DNA from: Archegozetes longisetosus
Lineage: Eukaryota; Arthropoda; Arachnida; Sarcoptiformes; Trhypochthoniidae
Direction: 5' to 3'
Assembly (NCBI GenBank): GCA_018873245.2
Contig: JAEMBT020000006.1
Coordinates: forward strand, 14,106,387 to 14,170,386
Length of the DNA stretch: 64,000 bases
Positions 1-9,655 of this stretch are shown here, one piece after another. The notes under the pieces were generated by a model, which saw only the letters and a list, made by a program, of their open reading frames with translations, ran no database searches and had not been told where the DNA came from. Made by a program: the position numbers and the translations under genes. Position 1 is the first letter of the stretch; each line of letters starts with the position of its first letter.

Positions 1-334
1 TTAGATGAGGCTGGTGGTGCAACAGTTGTTCCTTAAAATTTATAACAAAAATGATCAATAATTAGTTTTTAAAATTTAAACTGAATCAAGCTCAAACATT
101 ACCTCCTCCTCCTCCTCCTCCTCCATTACCACCACACGCTTGATCCTCAAAAATTGCATTTGGTCTTAGTTTATCCATGGGTTTTATGAGAAAATTTTCA
201 TTTTTGGAAAGTTTGTCCCAATCAGCAGATAAATCATCTTGGATGGAGCGCTTGTTCAGCAGCTTTTTCAAGAAGTCTGCGTGACTGAAGACTAAGCATA
301 ATAGAAAAATGCATGAAAACAGAATCAATTTCAT
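1..334 (-). CDS. small secreted glycine-tract protein, partial (left edge)
   Basis: Exon 1 is 103-334 and opens with a clear signal peptide (MKLILFSCIFLLCLVFSHA), then a basic/polar stretch with a possible dibasic site (NKRS), one Cys, and a GGN plus eight-Gly tract encoded by repeated GGA. The open frame stops soon after the tract, but a good donor (GGAG|GTAATG, minus strand) lies exactly there. An acceptor at 33-32 (TTTTAAG) starts a second exon in matching phase that reads GTTVAPPASS and runs off the window. I infer a short secreted peptide or structural protein. I do not recognise the family. The tandem gene at 1458-2061 has the same plan. The exon join is inferred. Confidence 0.6.
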
Positions 335-1457
335 GTTGTACTTATGGATGGTAACTACGAATAAAAATAAATGCTATTAATTTTTTCCTTTTATCTTATT
401 TTATTGAGTCAACTCATTTTAAACAATTTGAGTATATTTTTTCAGCTGAGATTTTCTAATCAAATGGTTTTCACAATATGTTTAATGAAAATGGCTTAAT
501 GTCAGCTAACGAAATACACATTTAATTATGAGACGTGCATTAAAGCAATTAAGAGTTACACAATCGTTATCAAAAGTTATTGTAATGTCAACTCAGACGT
601 TTGCCAAAAATTTGTTATGCCAATCGGAATGAATTGAAAAGTTTTTAATTTGTTATATAACCACTTGGTGCAATTAATTTCAGTTTTAAGAGTTCAAATA
701 TTGTCTTCATACAGACATTTCATTAAATACTAATACGTTTAAACAAAAAGAACAGTTGAGTAAATAAAACATTGCACAAACTATTCATTTGATATGAGAT
801 TTATTGTAAACTTAATGGCTTAAATACAATAATTCAAGCTAGGAAGTCGATTTGTACTTCTTGTTTGACTTTTAAAATCAAAAGCCTTGTTCAAGATAGA
901 AGATAAAGTTTAACCGAAAACTAGTATTCAATACTGAATATTAATATTGGGTCATTTTGCTTTCAATAAAAGATTACTTCTGCGTGAGTCAAATCTTGCC
1001 TAAGACCAAATGAGAGCTGCACTTATAAATTGAATGCTTTCAAAACACAAAAATACATTTTAAAAACTGATCAAGTCTTTTTAATGTTTGATTATGATCG
1101 CAAACTAAATGAAAATCAATTATTGAAATACTGCTAAATGTATGTTTGTGATTTTTGAATCAAAGATATTTCTATTGAATTAGATGTGCAATAAATAAAA
1201 GTTTTTCCTCTTATTGACTAACTCAACTCGTATCCGTTATTTGTTAAACTGTTGTAGCGATATAAATAAAAAGTTGATCAGATATTCATAAATGTTCTAA
1301 ACTCTGATATAAAATGATTGAAAAGTCATGATTAGTATTGGATTAAGTGCCTATTGAGTGAAATGCTGAAGAAAGTTTAAGATGTAACTATAAATCCATT
1401 TATTTTTTCAAATAAAAAAAGTGCTTTTTGACTTTCAAGCCTAAATTGTTATTCTTA
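335..1457. other. intergenic, no gene seen
   Basis: A+T-rich spacer of about 1.1 kb between the two tandem minus-strand secreted-protein genes. It must hold the promoter of the first gene (just right of 334) and the 3' end of the second. TTTATT on the plus strand near 1398 is a possible minus-strand poly(A) signal (AATAAA). No coding frame or repeat stands out. Confidence 0.5.
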
Positions 1458-2061
1458 TCAGCTTTTATTTAACGAAGCATTAGATTTACTCTTATTGTTA
1501 TTATTTTTCAACTTTGGGCTAGGCTTTCGATTTGCTATCTTCTTGTTGTTGAGCTTTTTTCTACCTTTCTTGGATTTAGCCTTGGTCAGACTGAGTTTCC
1601 TATTGTTTCTGGGAGCCCTAGCTGTAGGTGTCGCACCAGTGTTATCACCTGCAGTGGTTGCAACTGGGGCTCCTGTTGTCCCGGCAGCTTTAAACGAATT
1701 AATTCTAATGAAATATCTCTCCATTAAAATATTTCTATTCTATCAAATAAATACTGGCTATTTGAGTTGTTCTCCTGCGCCTTCTTCTTCTCCTTACTAT
1801 AACTACTCTTGGGCACCGACGTCTAAAGGCAGCGAAGAAGTTTTGATCCTTGAGCTCTGCGTCAGTCAATTGGTTGACATCCAGTTTACTTAAATGATTG
1901 TTAGTGCTGGCACCATTTTCTAAGTGATGAGTATTTTCTAAGAAGTTTGCATTACATTTATTCGCAAAATCTAAAACAAAAATTATTATTAGTATTGAAA
2001 ATTTAACGATTGTTAAACTTGGGAATGAAACTTTGACTGAAAATTTGATAGCCATAACCAC
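1458..2061 (-). CDS. small secreted arginine-tract protein, tandem relative of the gene at 1-334
   Basis: Exon 1 begins at 2061 (or the second Met at 2055) with a hydrophobic leader (FSILIIIFVLDFANKCNA), an acidic/polar middle, then an eight-Arg tract followed by TTQIA. I place a donor at 1754-1753 (GCCA|GTATTT) and an acceptor at 89-88 of the 1680s (TTTAAAG|CTGCC), giving a 67-bp intron and exon 2 at 1458-1687. The phases agree (1/1). Exon 2 encodes AGTTGAPVATTAGDNTGATP and then a very Lys/Asn/Ser-rich tail of about 50 residues. Predicted length is about 178 residues. The Thr-Thr after the codon-run tract and the GTT-APV region recur in the neighbouring gene, so the two look like tandem duplicates. 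The donor is not strong, and exon 1 could simply read on to a stop at 1735. Function unknown; the basic tail suggests binding to polyanions, which is inference only. Confidence 0.55.
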
Positions 2062-3179
2062 AATGTTCTGAAACTGTGATTATCTTAATTTTAAGTATTG
2101 AAGTATGGAATAAGCTTAACAAACGGTTAAATCATGTGATACTGTGATTTCACTTTGTTTCACTTCTGCAAATTGTATTCATTCAATTATTTGTTCAACT
2201 GTTTAATCGTTCTATTGGTAAATGTTTAATAAAAAATCACTAATGCATTCAATCATCATTAAGGCTTTGAAGTAATTATCGTCTAAATTATCTTGTGATT
2301 CGTTGAATAAACAATAGATTTTTGTTTTTTATGTTGTTATCATTAATGTTTGAGTGATTTACCTAAAAATTAATAATTTCCTTATCACAAGTATTATAGA
2401 GAAAATTATGAGATCAGACATCTACAGAATCTTTACAAATCAAATTGTCATTTAGTTTACGATTTATTGATTTGAATTGCCTTTAAATTGAGTCATACTT
2501 AATGTATTTGCGTGTAGTATTGATGCAATAAAGATACTGTAATAGTATTCCTCACCACTTCCTTATTGGTTTTATTTCAAATTTGTTCCAAACTAATAGC
2601 GATCATCGTAGAAAGTTAATCATTGCTCAATTATGTCGACTATATTAGTGTTGTCATTTAGAAAGTTCCGATTCTGACCAAATCAGACAAACTAAGCATT
2701 CTAACTATAAGCTGTTAATTTGACAAATTAATGTCATTCACAGAGTTATTGAGGTCATGAATGCCCTCAAGTTTGAGTTGAAGAAAGCACGAATGTTACG
2801 AACATATGAAAACAACAGTCAAATTACATAAGGACATTAATTCATACATCACTTCATATTGCTTCTGGATAATTTTTTTCTGTATACTATTACCCATTAA
2901 ACATATTCGATAATATGGAAAATAGGTTGAACATTTTTTTTATCAAAGCTCAAGCGAAAATAATGTTTATTGTTAGAGAATTATTAATCAGTGAGTTACA
3001 TCACGTAAACTTTCTACAAACGTGAAATTTGTCAGGCAAATAAAAATTAGAGAATAATTAATTGAGAAGTGTGTTACAAAAATGAAGTGTTGATAACGCG
3101 CTGTCCTTCGATTAACTAAGCATTCCATATTACAGCAAAATAGTTTGGGTCCTAACATTTATATGAACTGTCGTTTGCG
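2062..3179. other. intergenic, no gene seen
   Basis: About 1.1 kb of A+T-rich DNA between the secreted-protein gene and the 3' end of the dehydrogenase gene, both on the minus strand. I see no coding frame with plausible splice sites and no clear repeat. Confidence 0.5.
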
Positions 3180-3475
3180 TTAGATATCTTCGATTGATTT
3201 GCCATTCATCCACTTGGATAATGATTTCCAAGTAACTCTCCAAAGGTATTCCTGATCTGATACATTATGTGATTTCTCAGATGACGAGGAAATAGCACTG
3301 TCTTCGAGAAATAAGCCACTCATACCATTCAATTGAGAAGAAAGTATGGAGTAAATGACAGTTTCAGCCCCTTCTTTGGTTGTCTAATAAACGGAGAATA
3401 AGTACAGAATTGCTCAAGTAATAGTAATATTAGTGCGAACTAATAATCAAATATAGCGCTCGCTAAGTGCTCGTA

Positions 3476-3524
<49 letters not shown>

Positions 3525-4673
3525 TCACTCACTCACTAGTCGTACATTTGCTAAACATGATAGAACTTATTGAGAATGAAATCTTCAATTGTATTACTGT
3601 GTATTACATAAAAGAGCTTGAAATCAAAAGCTAAAAATAGCTTTTATTGTTAGCAATTGGTCAGACTAGCTCTTCAAACGTTCGAATCTTATAAGTTTAG
3701 GGCATAGAATCTAAAGAGGAATTCATAAGAGTATAAGAGCTCTTAAAGATAAGTTTGTTCCTTATATTATATGCAAAAGAGATCATCAAATACTGAGCCG
3801 TACTCGAAAGGCTGTCATTTCTGCAAACTGCGGAAAGTCTCGCACAAATTCAATAACAGAAAACAAATCTGTGTTAACCATTCCCGGGTGTAATGTATAA
3901 ACTTTAACCATTCGTCCCCAGTCGGATTTGCTATTGAGCCAGCGAACCAACTTATAAGTGAACATAACTTGAGCTAACTTTGACTGTGCGTAAGCAAAAT
4001 ACGGAGAATACATGTGTTTTAATTGCAAATCATGAAATCTCATGTCGGCTGCCATATGAGCGCAACTCGAAACCAATACTATTCGAGATTCAAGGCTGTT
4101 TCCACGACTTGTTTCAACTAAAGTCGGCAAAAGATAGTAAATAAGCAAACAATGACTTAGATAATTGATTTGATAATGAGATTCAAAGCCATCCTCAGTT
4201 TGTCGATATGGCTGAAGCATGATTCCCGCGTTCGCGACCAAGTAATTAAGCGGTAGTTTTGATTTCTTAAACTTTTCTACAAATTCGATCACTGAAGACA
4301 TTGAGGACAGATCTAGATACCATATCTCTAGCTTTCCTTTACCTTCAGGTATTTGTTTCATTATATTTTTATATCGCTTATCGATTTCCTCTTGATTTTT
4401 GGATGAAGTGCAAGTGATCACGTGACAATCCTTTCTTAATAAAGTCTTGACAACTTCGGCTCCTATTCCACGAGTGCCACCAGTTATCAAACAAACCTTA
4501 TCCTTAAGAGGTTGAACTAAATCGGAATCGTTTTCGAACAGCTTTCTTATTCCACTATTATTATTATATTTACGGCTGACTTCTTTTAAAAGAAAAGGAG
4601 TGATAACCGCATAAATTTTCATTCGACTCCACAGATTGAAAAAAGAATTCTTTATGCTATCCATAATGGTCAA
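3180..4673 (-). CDS. DHRSX: short-chain dehydrogenase/reductase, DHRSX-like
   Basis: Two exons, 3804-4673 and 3180-3383, joined across a 420-bp intron (donor CGA|GTACGG, acceptor TTATTAG|ACA, both phase 0); total about 357 residues. Exon 1 has an N-terminal hydrophobic segment, the cofactor motif TGGTRGIG (about 64-71), ANAG in place of NNAG (147-150), the catalytic VSS (201-203) and YAQSK (Tyr 228, Lys 232), and HPGMVNTD (262-269). Exon 2 opens TTKEGAETVIYSIL, matching the C-terminal TPDEGA...IY block expected in this family, and ends at a TAA. Known family role: NAD(P)-dependent oxidation or reduction, with DHRSX acting in polyprenol/dolichol metabolism and autophagy. The substrate cannot be read from sequence; other class C2 SDRs, such as retinol dehydrogenase-like enzymes, are the alternative. 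Confidence 0.85.
3476..3537. repeat. compound microsatellite (CT)n(CA)n(CTCA)n
   Basis: A run of CT, then about 16 CA units, then four CTCA units, seen directly. It lies in the single intron of the dehydrogenase gene (3384-3803). Confidence 0.97.
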
Positions 4674-5867
4674 TACAATAATCGATTTTAACTATTAAGA
4701 TCAAAACTTTTAGTCTTCAAAGTTGAAAGAATGCTCAACTTTTTATACTCCAATAATTGGTTCAAAGGATGTAAAATTGGGTAAAATTGTTTTGTATTTA
4801 TTTGTTGTGTGTATTCCTATTATTTGAAAAATTCACTCCCATTTATTATGTAAATATAAATAGAATTTTCTAAAATCGTTTTTCTGCAAACTATTTGATC
4901 AAACGTTAGTAAACCAGAGCTAACGCGTGTCGATTTAAGTCATGTCAAACTGACTCGCACGGACTCTTTCGAAATAGTGATGCATTTTTCCACTTAGTAA
5001 ACAAATTATTAGCTAGATGATCAAGCTTATCACTATTCTTAGAGGCTCTGTACCATCGATTTTTGTAGTGGATATTCATTGTTGAACAGAACATAAGAAT
5101 GTTCGTAAAAATTGCTTTGATATCCTGTAAAGTTTGAAAGTTCCGTGAAAATAAAAATATCTGTTATCGTATTAACTTGAGTGATGTACTCATTTCACTT
5201 GAGTTTGTAATACAGACTTGATATGTGTAAGGTGTCGAAACTCATTCTAATCGAATTAAAATATATTGAGGTCTTATAAAACTAGCAGTTAATAGTAACT
5301 AAGTAGTGAAATGTGGGCGAACAAAAGCCCAAATATGAATTCTTAGAAATAGTTGACAAATAAAATATTCCTAATAATTTGTTTATTAACTTACAGATAA
5401 TTTGGAATTTTTTGTTTACTATTTCACAAGCTGTCAGTCGGTATGTGATTAGAAATTCTAAAGAAAAATAAGAAAGCTTATTTTTAAATCTGTTAATACT
5501 GAGTAGCCTTGAATCCAATCAGAAAGACATTAATTAGTACAGTCGTAATTCAAAGGTGACCTCCTATTTAAGATCTTGGACACTATCTGTCCACGTGATG
5601 ATCACAGGAAAAGACAGGTTAATACGTATATAAATGAGGAATACGTGAGCTCCTAATGAAAACTACATTTGGCCCCGTAAGTTCTTCATCCAAATCAGGT
5701 TTTTCGTTTGCTTTCTACTAGTTTTTAAGTACTAGTATTTAAGAAGTCATTTTGAAAGTTAGACTATCAGCTTAGCTAACAGTGCCGTCGAAACCAAGTT
5801 ATCAAAAAGTGTGAGCTTTAAACAATTATATACTGATTTCTATTGTATTTGTACAGTATGTGTACTC
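4674..5867. promoter_or_regulatory. divergent intergenic region (dehydrogenase minus, unknown gene plus)
   Basis: About 1.2 kb separates the start of the minus-strand dehydrogenase from the first ATG of the plus-strand gene at 5868, so it must hold two divergent promoters. The stretch before 5868 stays open in that gene's frame back to a TAG at 5760-5762 but has no earlier ATG. I see no confident core promoter element. Confidence 0.4.
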
Positions 5868-6444
5868 ATGTCAACTGAAGAAAGTCGAATACGATTATCC
5901 TTTCAAACATCTGCGACTATTATCGAAAATTTAACATCAACTTTGGGCAGCAGGCTCGCAAATTGTGGCAATATTTTAGAATTACAAGTACTCACGCAAT
6001 TGCATCACGTCCAGTGATTTTGAATATTCAATTTGTTATAAGGATCAATAAAAGGTTAGATAATAAAATGATTTACTACTGGTGTTACTCTCTTTATAAC
6101 TCTAAATCATGTACTCAATTCATACCTTGTTCGTTCAATAGGTTTTATCTCTTAAATACATTTCGAGCGCATCTATAGTCATGTCAAAATCAAAAGAAGT
6201 TATGGCTAACAATGAAAAGTAATATTTAACTATAGGTACAAATGACTTCATAGAAGAGACTTTATTTTAACATAATTTCAGGAAAAGTTCGTTCAGTGCT
6301 GACAGCAAGCAATCAGCAGCACATTTGAAAAGTAGTTTTTCGTCCAAACGGGATGAGGACAAGAATAAAGATAACAATAAATCTAATCCATGGGGTCCTA
6401 TGTTCAAGAATCGAGACCATTTCAACCAATTGCATCAATTCTAA
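5868..6444 (+). CDS. unrecognised 119-residue protein, three exons
   Basis: Exons are inferred at 5868-5987, 6142-6218 and 6282-6444. ATG 5868 is the first Met after an in-frame stop at 5760. Donor CAA|GTACTC joins acceptor GTTCAATAG|GTTTTA (phase 0), and donor GAAAA|GTAATA joins acceptor ATAATTTCAG|G (phase 2); the introns are 154 and 63 bp. The first two exons encode a mildly hydrophobic, probably helical segment (RLSFQTSATIIENLTSTLGS, LANCGNILEL, then SLKYISSASIVMSKSKEVM). The last exon is hydrophilic and probably disordered (SSKRDEDKNKDNNKSNP), ending WGPMFKNRDHFNQLHQF. There is no signal peptide or membrane span. I do not recognise a family. The tidy phases and lower A+T of the last exon support a real gene, while exon 1 has only a modest donor. 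Confidence 0.55.
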
Positions 6445-6545
6445 GAAACAACAATTGAATATTCAAATCAAAGTTTCATATGATATATAAGAATGAGATT
6501 AATATAAACTAATACAATAATTTGCGAAAAACAATTCAAATAATC

Positions 6546-6606
6546 TTTATTTTATACAATGATTTTTCTTCTAATTTACTAACATTCCAAATGATTCATT
6601 AATAAA
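6546..6606. terminator. candidate convergent poly(A) signals
   Basis: AATAAA on the plus strand at 6601-6606 suits the gene ending at 6444. TTTATT at 6546-6551 reads AATAAA on the minus strand and suits the MLH3 gene ending at 6758. If both are used, the two 3' untranslated regions overlap by tens of bases. Confidence 0.45.
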
Positions 6607-6757
6607 TATAATGCAAATTAATGTGTTTGTAAATTAGATTTATGAATAAGAATAAATTAGAAAAGAAGACAAACAAGAACAGCACAATTGACAAAAAAAG
6701 AGATAACTAGTGAGTTAGAAATAGAAAAACATTTTAGTAGCAACAACAATTGAATTT

Positions 6758-9269
6758 CTAATTCAATTTTTGTGGTAAATACAGTAGAGGTGCCACAGAA
6801 GTTCTTCCGTGAGCGCATCTGAAGCATGAATTGCATTTCGACAATGAACTAATAAGTTTAAGGCAGTCGTGCAATTTGAGTGGATCACCAAAACGAATGG
6901 CTCCATGGCATGCCTGCGACTGTAACACAGCTGATAATTTAGGCGTTAGTCTATTATTAGTCATACCATCTCTTTCTTTAACTATAACTAGAGCTTCTTT
7001 TATAATGTCGACAATTGTATCGCAATCTAATGACCGTTCGATACACTGAGGCATTTGTGTTACTACAAAGTTATTCTTTTTCGAGTCTTCCTTTAGCTCG
7101 AATCCGACCAGACTTTTAATTTGATTGCTATAAGCATTTAAGCTATGCTTGAGTTGAGGCTCGTCCAACTTAAGATCAATCGGTGGTAATATCCTATACG
7201 TCTTAATCATCCGCTTATGATCGAAAGCATTGTTCATAAGACTCTCGTATCTGATTCTTTCATGAACTGCATGTTGATCGAAGGCTAATAATAAATTTTG
7301 CTTAACTAATAAACAGATAATGAATTTATGGTCTGCTTGTCCGATAACTCGTAAATTTTGATTTGATAGAAACGATTTGTCTAATTTGATCGACACATCA
7401 ATTTTCATGTCATCCGTTAGCGGAAACTTATTATTATTATTACTTTGGTTATTACTGTTTTCTGAACCAAACTTTGCCAACGTATCATCAATTTTGCCAC
7501 TCTTATTATGAGCGATCGATGAGTTGTTCTCTTGTTTGATTTGCACATTTGAGTTTGTGTTTATTTTACTATTTGAATTGACTATCAATTGATTAGTTAT
7601 TTGTGACGCAGTTATGGCTCGCTCTGAATTATCCTGATTTGGATCTTGATAGCGTGAGAATCCTGTTAGAGAGTCAATTACTACAATCTTTCCTATTGAT
7701 TTATTATAATATTTGATCAAATGATTGGAGTTATTCATTTTTATTGGTATTTTGATGAGGTAGTTTTTAGTTGTTATATACTGTTAAACCAATTATGACT
7801 AGACTACGCATTGATTTAAACTTTCAATATTGAATGCCATAAATAGTACCATTTATTCATTTTTGAGTAATAGTTAAATTTAAACGTTCATAGAATTTAT
7901 GAAATATTATCCGAAAAGCAAAAGCTATTCGCTATTCAATCGGATGACATGAATATTAATTAAGGCATTAAAACTGGCTTTGAATGCCAACATGTCATAC
8001 ATGATTAAGTGCGCAGTTCTTATGACTGACTCAATCACTTACTCAACTGAAACTCTATCACTCACTTCAACATTAAATCAAATTTCAGAATAGCTATAAT
8101 GACATAACTTTTAACTCTTATAAGTCTAATGTCACTCTAATGCTTAGTCTCGTTAATAAATGCATGTTCAATCATAAATGAATTTTATAATTGAAATTAC
8201 GAGTTAAGCTGTTTGTAAAATCAATAATGTTTTAATTTTAATGTAGGATTAGGATTATGACTAAATTTGGCTTAAATCTTTGAAAAAAGCATAGTTAAAG
8301 TAGAGATTTGCGAATACGCAGCATAATTTAAAATTTCAATTGATTTTCTAATCATAAATTGAAGTTTTATTTTTCAAAAGTCTAAATAATGAAGTAGTAG
8401 ACTGATCCAAAAATAATTTTCAGCTAAAACCTAATTTCTTAAGTCTAGACTCATGATTGAAAGGCTTAGACTCGTGGAAAGCTAGAACTGAACAGTTGGG
8501 AAATCATCACTTCTTTATAACAGTTTGAAAGAAGTTGCTTATCATACGATCATTAATTTGAAGGCAGAACATTCATACATTAAGTTACAGAAAGTGTTTC
8601 AGGGAAGCGATTGATTTATTTTTAGCAAACTTATAAACCTAGTAAATATGTGAAAAACTTATTTTCTTCCTTAAATTTAGTTAATATTTCTGTTAAACGA
8701 TAGAAATGTTAGAAACTAATTTTGAATATTTCTGCAATTTTTCTGATAAATTCACAGAAATGCTAGTTATCTGAATGAAATTTTTTACGAACAAAAAATA
8801 CTAGCAACTTATGGTTAGTAATAAAGTAAGTGAATATCATATCTAAAAATACAGTAATTATTCACAAATTAAGTCAATCAAAAGTGTTACCAATTAAAAC
8901 TTTCTCGATTTAGGTCATTTTTATTTATCTGATTCGCTACATTTTTCCTACTTTTCAAGTTTTAGTAGATTTAGGAATTTTTCTTACGCTTTGGTGGACT
9001 TTGAGCTTTATTGGATTTCTGCCAACACACTTTTAGTTTCTTAATTGGAGAATAGGGTTGTAGCTGTTTTTGTGGTGCTATTGCATTTCTAACAGATCTC
9101 AGATCATCTTTAGGGCTATAATCTCTCATCTTTTTGTTGTTTCGGAATAAAATCCACTTTTTCCGATCTCATATGGAGTTATCTCTTTTGGTATTTCATA
9201 TTTATACTGATATGGTTTCGCTTCGTTTTTATCGAATATTTTGACGCAACATTTCTTTTTTAGTATAAC
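6758..9269 (-). CDS. MLH3: MLH3 mismatch-repair/meiotic endonuclease, C-terminal part
   Basis: The last exon (6758-7692) carries the MutL-homologue C-terminal domain. It has the metal-binding motif DQHAVHERIRYE, QACHGAIRFGDPL, and CFRCAHGRTSVAPL near the C-terminus, the MLH3 versions of these motifs. Upstream, an acceptor AATCAATAG|GA (phase 1) joins a linker exon, 8988-9269, ending CCAAAGC|GTAAGA; the join reads PPKR-KIVVIDSLTGFS, which corresponds to the conserved RM.Y.N..TG.S segment ahead of the MLH3 endonuclease domain. The intron is 1295 bp. Within the linker exon the frame switches by one base in or near an A5 run (about 9130-9167). MLH3 pairs with MLH1 as a nuclease in meiotic crossover resolution and mismatch repair. 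The N-terminal GHKL ATPase exons were not found; they may lie between 9270 and 19000 or be missing. Confidence 0.85.
7693..8987 (-). other. MLH3 intron, no other feature seen
   Basis: Intron between the linker exon and the endonuclease exon of MLH3, bounded on the minus strand by GTAAGA and AATCAATAG. It is A+T rich, with stops in all frames and no clear repeat. Confidence 0.6.
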
Positions 9270-9357
9270 CTTTAGGTCAGAACAAAATTATAAAAATGAT
9301 AATTTTACAAATAAAATCAATCTGATCATTCAAACTTAATTGTACTAATGGACTTTA

Positions 9358-9655
9358 TGTAACACCATCTCCTCCTGCGTGTTGTTTGGGTTCATTCAGA
9401 TGCATCAAACAGAAGGAATTGTGCCTTTACCTAAAAGTTAGTCGGGATTGGTGCCACCTCTTCTAATATATATTTAGGTGTATTGGATTCTGCTAATTGT
9501 GTTAGAGTCAAGTATAGAGTAAGTGTTAGGCGGACATCGAATAAAAGCCAAATCGTTCTGAGTAGGAGTACACGAAAGATAAAAAGGGAATAAAGACTAG
9601 GATAGTGTGTTGTTTTTCGGAAATATTCACCACCATTTCTAAGATTTGTGTTGAG
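9358..9655. other. less A+T-rich island, open on both strands
   Basis: On the minus strand 9434-9655 is open for 74 codons without a Met (…SLYSLFIFRVLLL… to PKYILEEVAPIPTNF), ending at TAG. The plus strand is also open over much of the same stretch (…SNIYLGVLDSANCVRVKYRV…). Beyond the TAG the minus frame resumes as VKAQFLLFDASE, which faintly recalls the DAS motif of retroelement RNase H-like regions, but with stops. I cannot name it. Possible meanings are a decayed retroelement fragment or a remnant exon of an upstream part of MLH3. Low confidence in any coding role. Confidence 0.25.

Noticed and set aside
1495..1893. Plus-strand 132-codon hydrophobic frame.
   Set aside because: It is the complement of the Lys/Asn-rich and Arg-rich exons of the minus-strand secreted protein; the Leu/Phe runs are the antisense of Lys codons.
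6831..7049. Plus-strand 72-codon frame.
   Set aside because: It lies antisense to the conserved MLH3 endonuclease exon.
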